Assembly: GCA_028282725.1 (NCBI GenBank)
Contig: JANQHF010000125.1
Location: 34,089 to 98,088, forward strand
Reading direction: 5' to 3'
DNA: 64,000 nucleotides
Source: Saprospiraceae bacterium
GTDB taxonomy: Bacteria > Bacteroidota > Bacteroidia > Chitinophagales > Saprospiraceae
Position numbers and translations under genes: made by a program. Positions within the stretch are counted from its first letter, which is position 1. Every line of letters begins with the position of its first letter. The notes below the pieces were generated by a model. That model worked only from the letters and a program-made list of their open reading frames with translations. It was not told the origin of the DNA and searched no databases. Of this stretch, positions 1-8,678 are shown one piece after another.

Positions 1-6
1 AAAATA

Positions 7-46
7 AAAATGGCTTGTCGAGATCCGGCAAGCCATTTTTTATTAG
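7..46 (+). terminator. Intrinsic terminator in front of trpE
   Basis: A hairpin with stem AATGGCTTG/CAAGCCATT is followed directly by a run of T and lies seven bases before the trpE start codon. It could be the terminator of an upstream gene or the terminator half of a trp leader attenuator. The leader region lies outside the window, so I cannot look for a Trp-rich leader peptide or an antiterminator. Confidence 0.65.
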
Positions 47-52
47 TGATAT

Positions 53-1423
53 ATGAAGTACAGAACTGATTATGTGAAATTGTTGAGTGACCGGCACACC
101 CTCGTAGGTCTTTACCTCAAGCTCAGAGATTGTTACAACAGTGTCATGTTGCTGGAAACGTCGACCTATGCAACCAAAGAGGACAGCCTTTCTTTCATCG
201 TATTCAATATTCAAAACACCATTCAACTACGCAATGGACAACTTGACATTGATGGTCATGTCAAATCCTCCTTTGATATCAGGAAAGAAATGAAGGATTT
301 TATGGGTCGTTTTGAATTTGAGGCGGCTGAAGAAGTACGTGATTATTCAGCGATCCTAGGTTATTCCGGTTATGACAGTGTTCAGTTTTTCGAAAACATC
401 AGTTTTAGGGATGAAAAAATGAGTGAGGATATCCCCTCGCTCAGGTACGATTTTTTCAGACATATGATCGTTTTTGATCATTTCCATGAGCAGATGTACC
501 TCATTGATCACGTGCCGGAAGGAGGAGATTCACACATAACATCGATCCTGAAAGTCATCAACAACAATGATTTTCAAACTTTCAATTTTGAGTTGATCGG
601 AACCGGTCATAGCAATATGACAGATGACGAATACATGGATATGGTCACCAGGGGAAAGCAGCATTGTCAAAGAGGAGATGTATTTCAAATTGTCCTTGCC
701 AGGAAGTTTTACCAGCAATACAAAGGTGATGACTTCAATGTATACCGCGCCTTGAGATCGATTAATCCAAGTCCATATCTCTTCTATTTTGACTACAATG
801 ACTACCGTATTTTTGGTTCATCACCGGAAGCTCAGCTCGTCGTCAAAAATCGAATTGCAGAAATTCATCCCATTGCAGGCACATTCCGACGGACAGGAGA
901 AGAAGAAACCGATACGGCCCTGGCCAGGGAATTACTCTCTGATCCCAAGGAGAATGCCGAACACGTAATGCTGGTAGATTTGGCTCGTAATGACTTGAGT
1001 ATCAGCACCAAAAATGTCACAGTCGCTAACTATAAGGAGGTGCAATATTTCAGTCATGTCATCCACCTGGTTTCTAAGGTTACCGGTACGATGAAACCGG
1101 ATGTCAATACGTATGACGTTTTTGCTGACACCTTCCCGGCAGGCACCCTATCAGGAGCTCCCAAGTATAAGGCGATGGAGCTGATCAATACCTATGAAAA
1201 AGATGCACGTTCATTTTATGGAGGGGGTATCGGACTTTTGTTTTTTAACGGAGATCTGAATCATGCCATCATGATCAGGACCTTCTTAAGTAAGAGGAAT
1301 ACCTTGCTCAGACAGGCAGGAGCTGGTATTGTTATCGATTCGAACGAAGAAAAGGAATTACAAGAAGTGAATAATAAATTAGCGGCGCTCAGGACTGCCC
1401 TGACCCTGGCAGAAAAAATATAA
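53..1423 (+). CDS. trpE: Anthranilate synthase component I
   Basis: This chorismate-using subunit makes anthranilate with TrpG, the first step of tryptophan synthesis. The 456-residue length fits short Bacteroidota TrpE proteins. The C-terminal chorismate-binding domain shows the signatures IHPIAGTFRRTGEEE (about residue 275) and FPAGTLSGAPKYKAME (about 360), with a closing QAGAGIVIDSN segment. It is the first gene of an uninterrupted seven-gene trp operon, and trpG starts seven bases after its stop codon. A terminator-like hairpin just upstream may mean attenuation control, but the leader is not in the window. Confidence 0.95.
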   Translation: MKYRTDYVKLLSDRHTLVGLYLKLRDCYNSVMLLETSTYATKEDSLSFIVFNIQNTIQLRNGQLDIDGHVKSSFDIRKEMKDFMGRFEFEAAEEVRDYSAILGYSGYDSVQFFENISFRDEKMSEDIPSLRYDFFRHMIVFDHFHEQMYLIDHVPEGGDSHITSILKVINNNDFQTFNFELIGTGHSNMTDDEYMDMVTRGKQHCQRGDVFQIVLARKFYQQYKGDDFNVYRALRSINPSPYLFYFDYNDYRIFGSSPEAQLVVKNRIAEIHPIAGTFRRTGEEETDTALARELLSDPKENAEHVMLVDLARNDLSISTKNVTVANYKEVQYFSHVIHLVSKVTGTMKPDVNTYDVFADTFPAGTLSGAPKYKAMELINTYEKDARSFYGGGIGLLFFNGDLNHAIMIRTFLSKRNTLLRQAGAGIVIDSNEEKELQEVNNKLAALRTALTLAEKI

Positions 1424-1430
1424 CATCGTC

Positions 1431-2000
1431 ATGAATAAGATCCTGGTTATCGACAACTATGACTCATTTACTTACAATCTGGTACACATGATTGAGGCGA
1501 TAAGAGGACATGCTGTTGCGGTCTGGAGAAATGATCAGATTGATTATGATACCATTCAGAATTATGAATACATCATTTTATCACCTGGTCCCGGAATACC
1601 TGAAGAAGCCGGTGATTTACTCAGTATCGTCCAACAATATAGCCAACGAGTGAAAATGCTTGGTGTTTGTTTGGGCCACCAGGCGATCGGGGAGGCTTAC
1701 GGGGCTGAGCTGCAAAACCTCAGCAAGGTATATCACGGAGTTTCAACCACCATGATCAGGCGTGGTTCTTCTTCGTTGCTTGAAGGCCTGGACGATCGCT
1801 TTGATGGAGGACGGTACCACTCCTGGGTCATCAGGAAAAATACGCTGCCTGAGGAATTTGCAGTGACCTCAACGGATGAACACGGTGAGATCATGAGTTT
1901 CAGACACAGGAATCATGACTTGTATGGAGTTCAATTTCACCCGGAATCCATTCTGACACCGATGGGTGAAAGGATATTAATGAACTTTTTGAATTTGTAG
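1431..2000 (+). CDS. trpG: Anthranilate synthase component II (glutamine amidotransferase)
   Basis: This class I glutamine amidotransferase supplies ammonia to TrpE. The nucleophile motif GVCLGHQAIGEA (Cys near residue 79) and the His-Glu pair in VQFHPESILTP near residue 168 are present, as is the LSPGPGIPEEAG oxyanion loop. Its 189-residue length is normal for a stand-alone TrpG, so it is not fused to TrpD as in some bacteria. Its stop codon lies only three bases before trpD. Confidence 0.95.
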   Translation: MNKILVIDNYDSFTYNLVHMIEAIRGHAVAVWRNDQIDYDTIQNYEYIILSPGPGIPEEAGDLLSIVQQYSQRVKMLGVCLGHQAIGEAYGAELQNLSKVYHGVSTTMIRRGSSSLLEGLDDRFDGGRYHSWVIRKNTLPEEFAVTSTDEHGEIMSFRHRNHDLYGVQFHPESILTPMGERILMNFLNL

Positions 2001-2003
2001 TCG

Positions 2004-2993
2004 ATGAAAGAAATTTTAGAGCGACTAACCAATCATGAGATCTTATCGAGATCAGAGTGTGCGGACACCTTAAAAGGAATTACTGAAGGGAAATTCAACG
2101 ATGCCCGGATTGCCGCTTTTATGACAGCATTCCGGATGCGGGGTATACGATCCGAAGAATTGAATGGATTCAGAGATGCTCTGATGGAACTATGCATCAA
2201 AGTGGACGTACGGGGAATGCCTTCCATAGATGTTTGCGGAACCGGGGGCGATGGTAAGAATACGTTCAACATTTCGACCCTTTCGGCCCTCGTAGTCGCA
2301 GGCGCCGGACATAAAGTCGTGAAACACGGGAACAAGAGCGTTTCTTCTAAATGTGGTTCATCTGATGTGCTGCAGAGTCTTGGGTATGAATTCACAAATA
2401 ATGAAGATGAACTTCTCGATCAACTGGATCGAACAAATCTATGCTTTTTACATGCTCCGCTATTTCATCCCGCTTTGAAATCCGTGGGATCGATTAGAAA
2501 AAATCTGGGAATCAAAACATTCTTTAATATGTTGGGTCCCCTGGTAAATCCATGTTCACCTTCTCACCAGATGGTGGGTGTTTTCAGTCTGAAGTTGATG
2601 AGGCTTTATCATGAAATTTTTGATGACCTTGGGCACAAATATGCAATCGTCCACGGTTTGAATGGATTTGATGAAATTTCTCTGACGGATGAAACCAAAG
2701 TGGTCTCTTCCAACAATGGGACGTACTTATTCCGGTCAGGAGATCTTGGCTTGCCCGTTTATCAATTGGACGATTTATATGGTGGAAGTACAGTGGATGA
2801 ATCCAGGGAAATACTTCTGAACGTGCTGAACAATGAAGCTTCGGAAGCACAGACCAATGTCGTCCTGGCCAACAGTGCGCTGGCCATTGATTGCTTCAAT
2901 GAGGAACCGGACCTGGAGGGAAGTTTTGCTGCTGCAAAAGAGAGCCTTGAGAGTGGAAGAGCACTTTCTGTTTTAAAAAGTCTTATGAAATAA
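2004..2993 (+). CDS. trpD: Anthranilate phosphoribosyltransferase
   Basis: This enzyme transfers phosphoribose from PRPP to anthranilate. The PRPP loop DVCGTGGDGKNTFNIST (near residue 75) and the following VVKHGNKSVSSKCGSSDVL segment are diagnostic, and the anthranilate-site sequence FFNMLGPLVNP is present near residue 172. The length of 329 residues is family-typical. It is packed three bases after trpG and six bases before trpC, consistent with one transcript. Confidence 0.95.
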   Translation: MKEILERLTNHEILSRSECADTLKGITEGKFNDARIAAFMTAFRMRGIRSEELNGFRDALMELCIKVDVRGMPSIDVCGTGGDGKNTFNISTLSALVVAGAGHKVVKHGNKSVSSKCGSSDVLQSLGYEFTNNEDELLDQLDRTNLCFLHAPLFHPALKSVGSIRKNLGIKTFFNMLGPLVNPCSPSHQMVGVFSLKLMRLYHEIFDDLGHKYAIVHGLNGFDEISLTDETKVVSSNNGTYLFRSGDLGLPVYQLDDLYGGSTVDESREILLNVLNNEASEAQTNVVLANSALAIDCFNEEPDLEGSFAAAKESLESGRALSVLKSLMK

Positions 2994-2999
2994 AGGAAG

Positions 3000-3809
3000 A
3001 TGTCAACTCATATCCTGGATAAGATCGTAGCTCATAAACGAAAGGAAGTAGAAAACCGTAAGTTGGCCATTCCCTTCAGTGCATTGGAACAATCCGGTAT
3101 GATGGACAGAACGTGTAATTCATACGTGAATGCCCTGTCCGTAAGAAGTTCGAGTGGTGTTATAGCTGAATTCAAGAGGAAAAGTCCATCAGTAGATGAT
3201 ATAAATCTGACTGCAGATCCAAAAGATATAGTTAAAGGTTACCAGGAAGCCGGGGCAAATGCAGTCTCTATTCTGACAGATGAAGTTTTTTTCGGAGGAC
3301 GAGATGAATTTATTCAATCGGTGAGAACTCTTCATCCTGATTTACCCATCCTGAGAAAGGAGTTCATCATCGACGAATATCAAATCCTCGAATCCAAGGC
3401 CATTGGAGCAGACATGGTCCTGCTGATCTGTGAGATACTTTCAAAAGAAGAAATACTTCGATTTACCAGGTTTGCACATTCATTGGACATGGAAGTCTTA
3501 CTTGAGCTTCACAGTAAATCTGAAATCTATAAGTGTAATGAATGGATATCTATAATTGGGGTAAACAATCGTGATCTGAAGACCTTCACGGTCAATTACG
3601 AACGATCCAAGGATCTATACGATCTACTACCTGTGGATATTCCGAAAATTGCAGAAAGTGGTCTCAAAGATCCGGATACATGTGTCATGTTATACCAGCA
3701 TGGTTTTAAAGGATTTTTGATTGGAGAACAATTTATGAAACACGAGGATCCGGGACTGGCTTGTAAAGAATTCATTTTTGATTTTATCATTAAACGCCAG
3801 GTGATATGA
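3000..3809 (+). CDS. trpC: Indole-3-glycerol phosphate synthase
   Basis: This is a TIM-barrel enzyme closing the indole ring from CdRP. Seen motifs are IAEFKRKSPS (near residue 55), LRKEFIIDEYQI (near 120), IIGVNNRDLKTF (near 180) and AESGLKDP (near 215), which carry the catalytic Lys and Glu residues. At 269 residues it is a monofunctional TrpC, not a TrpC-TrpF fusion. Its TGA stop overlaps the trpF start by four bases (ATGA), indicating translational coupling and also showing that TGA is a stop in this part of the window. Confidence 0.94.
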   Translation: MSTHILDKIVAHKRKEVENRKLAIPFSALEQSGMMDRTCNSYVNALSVRSSSGVIAEFKRKSPSVDDINLTADPKDIVKGYQEAGANAVSILTDEVFFGGRDEFIQSVRTLHPDLPILRKEFIIDEYQILESKAIGADMVLLICEILSKEEILRFTRFAHSLDMEVLLELHSKSEIYKCNEWISIIGVNNRDLKTFTVNYERSKDLYDLLPVDIPKIAESGLKDPDTCVMLYQHGFKGFLIGEQFMKHEDPGLACKEFIFDFIIKRQVI

Positions 3810-4408
3810 TCATTAAAGTTTGCGGAATCAAAGACCGGGACAATCATGATCGATTGTGCCGGCTTGAAGTAGACATGATCGGAATCAACTTTTATCCTCC
3901 TTCTTCGAGGTATATCGGGCAGCAACGGATCAGCAAGGAATCTGACCAAAAAAGAGTCGGCGTATTTGTCAATAAGTCTCCATCTGAAATCCTGGAAAAT
4001 GCGGAACGTCATCACCTGGATTATGCTCAATTGCATGGTGATGAAAATCCAAGGAGTGCCAGAGAAACTCAAAAATATATACGGGTCATCAAGGTATTCA
4101 GGGTAGATGATACATTCGACTGGCAGACAACAGATGAATTTGGGTTTGCCGATTACTTTTTATTTGACACCCGTACAGATCTGTATGGAGGTTCGGGCCG
4201 GAAGTTTAAATGGAACTCGCTGGAACAGTATCGCGGGAATACACCATTTTTGTTAAGTGGCGGAATCGGGCCTGCCGATGTTGATCCCATTCTGAACATT
4301 GATCACCCTAAATTCATTGGAATTGATATCAACAGTAAATTTGAGACCGAAGCCGGAATTAAAGATGTCCATCTCATCGACCGGTTTGTAAAAAAGATCA
4401 GAAATTAG
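3806..4408 (+). CDS. trpF: Phosphoribosylanthranilate isomerase
   Basis: This small TIM barrel isomerises PRA to CdRP. The N-terminal IIKVCGIKDRDN carries the catalytic Cys, and FDTRTDLYGGSGRKF near residue 115 carries the catalytic Asp; LLSGGIGPADV is the phosphate-binding loop. The length of 200 residues is normal. Its start overlaps the trpC stop by four bases and it ends three bases before trpB. Confidence 0.93.
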   Translation: MIIKVCGIKDRDNHDRLCRLEVDMIGINFYPPSSRYIGQQRISKESDQKRVGVFVNKSPSEILENAERHHLDYAQLHGDENPRSARETQKYIRVIKVFRVDDTFDWQTTDEFGFADYFLFDTRTDLYGGSGRKFKWNSLEQYRGNTPFLLSGGIGPADVDPILNIDHPKFIGIDINSKFETEAGIKDVHLIDRFVKKIRN

Positions 4409-4411
4409 AAA

Positions 4412-5620
4412 ATGTCGTATTCAGTTAATGAACAAGGCTTTTACGGAGAATTTGGGGGTGCTTTCATCCCAGAAATGTTGCATGCCAACATCGAACACTT
4501 GTCTAAGAATTACCTGAAGATCATCCGGGAAGCTGAATTCAGGGAGCAATTTGACGCCTTGCTCAAAGACTTTGTGGGCAGGCCCACTCCACTCTATCAT
4601 GCCAAAAGGCTTTCACAGCGATACAACACGAAGATTTACCTGAAGCGGGAGGATCTCAATCATACGGGTGCTCATAAGATCAACAATACGATCGGCCAGA
4701 TCTTACTCGCACGGAAATTGGGCAAAAAGAGAATCATCGCTGAAACGGGTGCCGGTCAGCATGGTGTTGCTACCGCTACGGTCTGTGCGCTGATGGGCGT
4801 ACAATGCATAGTCTACATGGGAAAGACCGATATAGCCCGGCAGGCACCCAATGTTGCCCGGATGCGCATGCTGGGTGCCGAGGTGCGACCCGCATTGAGT
4901 GGCAGCCAGACTTTGAAGGATGCCACCAATGAAGCGATACGGGATTGGATCAACAATCCTTCCGATACCCATTACATCATTGGATCTGTTGTAGGCCCTC
5001 ATCCTTATCCTGATATGGTTGCCAGATTTCAATCCGTGATCAGCGAGGAAATGCGCTGGCAACTCCAGGAGCACGAAGGCAGAGAATATCCGGACATAAT
5101 CATTGCCTGCGTTGGAGGAGGAAGTAATGCAGCCGGGGCATTTTATCACTATCTGGAAGATGACCGGGTGTGTCTGATAGCCGTTGAGGCGGCAGGACTG
5201 GGCATTGATTCCGGCGCATCTGCCGCAACGTCCTTATTGGGTACCAAGGGAATCATTCATGGATCGAAGACACTCCTGATGCAGACCGAAGACGGACAGA
5301 TCGTCGAACCATATTCAATTTCTGCCGGCTTGGATTATCCGGGCATAGGCCCTCAACATGCTCACCTGATCCAATCCGGCAGAGCACAGGTCCTCCATGC
5401 AACAGACCAGGAGGCTTTGGATGCAGCCTTGGAATTGGCACGTATTGAGGGCATCATTCCTGCGCTTGAGACAGCTCATGCTCTGGCTGTTCTCGATAAG
5501 TTGGAGTTCAAGGAAGATGAAATAGTCGTGATTAATCTCAGCGGCCGGGGAGATAAGGATCTGGCAGCGTATATCGAATACCTGGAAAATCCTTCCGGGA
5601 GACACAAGAGCGATCATTGA
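4412..5620 (+). CDS. trpB: Tryptophan synthase beta chain
   Basis: This PLP enzyme joins indole and serine to make tryptophan. The PLP lysine lies in LNHTGAHKINN near residue 88, the phosphate-binding CVGGGSNAAG near residue 230, and the ETGAGQHGVA active-site loop near residue 110. The length is 402 residues, typical of the TrpB1 class that partners TrpA. The trpA start follows one base after its stop codon. Confidence 0.96.
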   Translation: MSYSVNEQGFYGEFGGAFIPEMLHANIEHLSKNYLKIIREAEFREQFDALLKDFVGRPTPLYHAKRLSQRYNTKIYLKREDLNHTGAHKINNTIGQILLARKLGKKRIIAETGAGQHGVATATVCALMGVQCIVYMGKTDIARQAPNVARMRMLGAEVRPALSGSQTLKDATNEAIRDWINNPSDTHYIIGSVVGPHPYPDMVARFQSVISEEMRWQLQEHEGREYPDIIIACVGGGSNAAGAFYHYLEDDRVCLIAVEAAGLGIDSGASAATSLLGTKGIIHGSKTLLMQTEDGQIVEPYSISAGLDYPGIGPQHAHLIQSGRAQVLHATDQEALDAALELARIEGIIPALETAHALAVLDKLEFKEDEIVVINLSGRGDKDLAAYIEYLENPSGRHKSDH

Positions 5621-5621
5621 A

Positions 5622-6392
5622 ATGAATCGAGTCAAACACCTTTTTGACAAAAAGGACAGGGATATCCTGAATGTATACTTTACAGCCGGTCATCCGCAGC
5701 TCGATGATACGGTCGATATCATCCGGCAACTCTCGCATGAAGGTGTGGATCTGGTCGAGGTTGGTATGCCTTATTCTGATCCGTTGGCTGATGGGAAGAC
5801 TATTCAAAACAGCAGCCAGAAAGCATTGGAAAACGGGATGAAACTGGATATTCTGTTTGCTCAGATCAAAGAAGCGCGGGAGTACACAAATATTCCGATC
5901 ATATTGATGGGCTACTATAATCAGATGATTCAATATGGAGAAGCAGCCTTCCTGGAAAAGGCGAAAGAAGTCGGTGTCGATGGCATGATTATCCCTGATT
6001 TACCGATGGAAATCTATGTACAGGCCTATCGCAATCTGTTTGAAGAACTGGGTCTGACCATAAGCTTTCTCATCACTCCCGAAACGTCAGAAGAGCGAAT
6101 CAGACAAGCAGACAAGTTGAGCAGCGGGTTTATCTACGTTGTCTCCAAATCGAGTATTACCGGTACTTCAGGAGCTATATCAGGCGAACAGGAAGAATAT
6201 TTCAATCGACTCGAGGCTATGAATCTTGATTCTCCTACCTTAATTGGCTTTGGTATTTACGATCAATCCGGTTACAATACTGCATGCCGGCATGCAAACG
6301 GGGCCATCATTGGCAGCGCATTCATCAGGGCTCTTGAGAGCGACGGCAAGCTATCAGATAAAATCGTAAGTTTTCTCTCCGGCATCAGGTAG
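5622..6392 (+). CDS. trpA: Tryptophan synthase alpha chain
   Basis: This TIM-barrel enzyme cleaves indole-3-glycerol phosphate and passes indole to TrpB. The signature LVEVGMPYSDPLADGKTIQ near residue 44 includes the catalytic Glu, and DGMIIPDLPMEI near 125 holds the catalytic Asp. The C-terminal phosphate site reads GFGIYDQSG and IIGSAFIR. It closes the trp operon at 256 residues. The next gene follows after seven bases and may be co-transcribed. Confidence 0.95.
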   Translation: MNRVKHLFDKKDRDILNVYFTAGHPQLDDTVDIIRQLSHEGVDLVEVGMPYSDPLADGKTIQNSSQKALENGMKLDILFAQIKEAREYTNIPIILMGYYNQMIQYGEAAFLEKAKEVGVDGMIIPDLPMEIYVQAYRNLFEELGLTISFLITPETSEERIRQADKLSSGFIYVVSKSSITGTSGAISGEQEEYFNRLEAMNLDSPTLIGFGIYDQSGYNTACRHANGAIIGSAFIRALESDGKLSDKIVSFLSGIR

Positions 6393-6399
6393 AACATTG

Positions 6400-6861
6400 A
6401 TGAACGCAGATATCCATGGCAGCAGAGCTTATTCTTATCCGGTCAAAGACGTATATGACTGCATCCTGCAGTTGCCCGGTATCGTCGAAAATTTTGCCGT
6501 GGTTGAACGAGTCGATCAAACCAGGGAAGATGAATATCAATTTGTCTTCAACCTCGATATTGGTATGCTCAGGGGAAATTATACCGGGAATCTATATGTC
6601 ACCGAAAAAAGACCGAACGAATACTTGCATCTGAGGGCAACCCACAAGAGTGGATTGGGCCGGCTACTGGCTAGTCTGAAGGTCCGGATCCATGCCCTTT
6701 CCGGGGAATCTTCGGAACTCAACCTGGACGGATCCATAGAAGTCAAAGGAATGGTGCGTTTTATGGGTCGGAAGTATTTAAAGACAGGTGTGGCTACTGG
6801 AGTGGAAATTGTTTTTAATTTTTTGGAGCAACAGTTGGGGCTCAATCGTCCGGAGACGTGA
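6400..6861 (+). CDS. SRPBCC/CoxG-like protein
   Basis: A 153-residue protein that looks like a single SRPBCC (START-like) fold of the CoxG type: an N-terminal strand-helix segment with a VKDVYDCILQLPGIVENF helix pair, antiparallel strands, and a long C-terminal helix ending in VEIVFNFLEQQL. CoxG relatives bind hydrophobic ligands or take part in membrane recruitment, but a specific role cannot be assigned. I chose the ATG at 6400 over a TTG three bases earlier. It is on the same strand as trpA, seven bases downstream, so it may ride on the trp transcript without belonging to the pathway. Confidence 0.75.
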   Translation: MNADIHGSRAYSYPVKDVYDCILQLPGIVENFAVVERVDQTREDEYQFVFNLDIGMLRGNYTGNLYVTEKRPNEYLHLRATHKSGLGRLLASLKVRIHALSGESSELNLDGSIEVKGMVRFMGRKYLKTGVATGVEIVFNFLEQQLGLNRPET

Positions 6862-7192
6862 TTATCGTCTTTCCGAAAACTGGACAAGGGGTTTAAACCT
6901 CTTTTTAATTTGAACTTTCTTATTATAGATTCATATGTCTTCTTGTTACTTTTTCCCTGACGATGAATGTCGGGGTCCATGACATTCGCATGAACCATTA
7001 AGAAAAAGCACATCCAAGGAGTTTTAACCCCTTGATGTCGAATGAATGTGATAAAGCAAATTGAATGTGAATAATCTCACTTTTTCAGGGCACTCCCACT
7101 CATGACTCTAAAGGGGATTTGACTCCTGGATTCTGTCAATGGGCTAAAGCCCATTGGAGGTGATTGATTCAAAGGGGTTAAAACCCATTTCA
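6862..7192. repeat. Cluster of short REP-like palindromes
   Basis: No gene is visible in these 331 bases. Several short palindromes built on GGGGTTTAAACC, GGAGTTTTAACCCC, AATGGGCTAAAGCCCATT and GGGGTTAAAACCC occur near 6888, 7015, 7142 and 7174. The first is followed by five T and could end the trp transcript. The similarity among units suggests a REP-type interspersed repeat with a GGGGTTAAAACCCC-like core. Confidence 0.55.
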
Positions 7193-7918
7193 TCACAACT
7201 CCCTGATCCAAATATTTCTGTACTTCACCGGATTGCCATGATCCTGTAGTTGGATCGGACCATCACCGTGTGCCGGATTTTGAGGTAGGCCAATGAAAGG
7301 TGTTGTTCCTTTCAATTCATAGTGATTTTGGATGACAACACCATTGTGAAGAACGGTAATTGTCCCTGATGCCACCTTGATCCCATCGGCATTAAACCTG
7401 GGTGCTTTGAATATAATGTCGTATTTCTGCCATTCGCCCGGTGCTTTCATGGCATTGACCAGGGGCATGCTTTGCTTGTATATGGATCCTGCCTGCCCAT
7501 TGGAATAGGTACGGTTGTTATAACTATCCAATACCTGGACTTCATATTTATTTTGCAGGAATACTCCGCTGTTTCCTCTACCCTGCCCTTCACCAACGAT
7601 TTCTGTTGGGGCACTCCATTCGACGTGTAGCTGGCAATCGCCAAAATTTTCTTTCGTGAAAATCGGACCTGTCCCCCTGACTACAGTCATGGTGCCATCT
7701 GAGACGTTCCATTTGACAGCGCTTCCATCACCGTGCTGCCAGGCATCGGCATTTGTTCCATCAAACAATACGATGGCATCCGAGGGAACTTCATCTTCAT
7801 TGAAAGTAATGTGCCTTGGTTCGGGCTCCCAGACTTCGGTGGCGACGGGGTCTGTGATTTGGGCGTTGATTGTGGCTGCAAATAGCAACGGGACGATAGA
7901 ACAAACGATTGATTTCAT
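7193..7918 (-). CDS. Secreted DUF1080 (3-keto-disaccharide hydrolase-like) protein
   Basis: A 241-residue protein with a signal peptide ending ...FAATINAQ. The body matches the DUF1080/LamG-like jelly-roll family: IVLFDGTNADAWQHGDG near residue 48, GRGNSGVFLQNKYEVQVLDS near 115 and IQLQDHGNPVKYRNIWIREL at the C terminus. Members of this family include 3-keto-glycoside hydrolases acting on oxidised disaccharides in the periplasm. It stands alone on the minus strand. The fold assignment is firm; the substrate is inferred from the family only. Confidence 0.87.
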   Translation of the reverse strand: MKSIVCSIVPLLFAATINAQITDPVATEVWEPEPRHITFNEDEVPSDAIVLFDGTNADAWQHGDGSAVKWNVSDGTMTVVRGTGPIFTKENFGDCQLHVEWSAPTEIVGEGQGRGNSGVFLQNKYEVQVLDSYNNRTYSNGQAGSIYKQSMPLVNAMKAPGEWQKYDIIFKAPRFNADGIKVASGTITVLHNGVVIQNHYELKGTTPFIGLPQNPAHGDGPIQLQDHGNPVKYRNIWIREL

Positions 7919-8508
7919 TTCTCTTTTATTGATTTTGCAATATAGAAAAATGAGAAATTTAATCTGCAGAAATATTCATAGTCGCCTCTCTGATTTCCAC
8001 TCGGGTACTTTTCTATATCGTCCGGGCGCATGAGCATATTTATCAATTCCAATTGGGCAAGCACTATATGCGGATCATTGAAAATGTATGATTGGGTCTA
8101 TACCTTCCTTTTCAATTCGTAGGGTGATGATCAATCGGCGTTTCATAAGCCTATGATCCATGTCACTATTTCAATGCATCATTCGATTCCTTCACTCTTT
8201 GAACCTTCGTGATCCCTTCAAGTTCAAAAAGCTTTTTATTCGAACAAGACTTTCAAAATAAACCGATATTTCTAATAATGAAAGGGATTCCTCGGACGAA
8301 AGGCGTTCTTATTGTCCCGGGCGTTTCCCTGGAGTCAGATAAAATTGTGAAATCGCTGCGCTTCACTTTTCATTTCATCATTCGTGGAGCCTACGGGATT
8401 ATCAGAAATGATCCCGGGCGTTTCCCTGGAGTCAGATGATATGATGAATTCACTCCGTGAACATCTCCTTTCAGCGTATACACTATTGAGCAAGCTCAAG
8501 CATATATC
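7919..8508. other. Intergenic region with direct repeat and tRNA-like scrap
   Basis: There is no convincing gene here. A 26-base direct repeat beginning TCCCGGGCGTTTCCCTGGAG occupies 8315-8340 and 8412-8437. Between the copies, at about 8386-8400, a 15-base piece identical to the 3' end of the tRNA fragment downstream (GGAGCCTACGGGATT in plus orientation) is preceded by a CATCATT-like sequence also found before the real fragment. This looks like debris of earlier integration or excision at the same tRNA. Confidence 0.5.
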
Positions 8509-8538
8509 CTCAAATGAAAATAGCCCTTACGGGCTATT
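8509..8538 (-). terminator. Terminator of the tRNA-Ala transcript
   Basis: Read on the minus strand, a perfect 8-bp hairpin AATAGCCC-GTAA-GGGCTATT is followed by TTCATTT. It lies 18 bases past the 3' end of the tRNA-Ala fragment, in the right orientation to terminate that tRNA. Confidence 0.75.
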
Positions 8539-8555
8539 CATCATATCATCATCTG

Positions 8556-8597
8556 TGGAGCCTACGGGATTCGAACCCGTGACCTCTTGACTGCCAG
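8556..8597 (-). tRNA. 3' half of tRNA-Ala(GGC), probable attachment site
   Basis: On the minus strand this 42-base segment reads from the anticodon loop CTGGCAG (anticodon GGC) through stem TCAAG, variable loop AGGTC, T arm ACGGG-TTCGAAT-CCCGT and acceptor strand AGGCTCC with discriminator A. The expected 5' stem CTTGA is missing: sequence before the loop reads TCTGC and cannot pair. The tRNA is therefore cut at the anticodon loop, a classic target of tyrosine integrases, and an integrase gene starts about 80 bases away. This is best read as one att end of the island; the rest of the tRNA is not found in the window. Confidence 0.8.
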
Positions 8598-8678
8598 GCA
8601 GATTCGCTTGACTTTTCGTGACATAACAGTATGATAATGTGGCAATAACATATTATTTAATTTTAATAAGTGTTTGTC

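Noticed and set aside
8209..8590. Two short plus-strand frames before the integrase
   Set aside because: They run through the direct repeat and the tRNA fragment and have no protein-like features.
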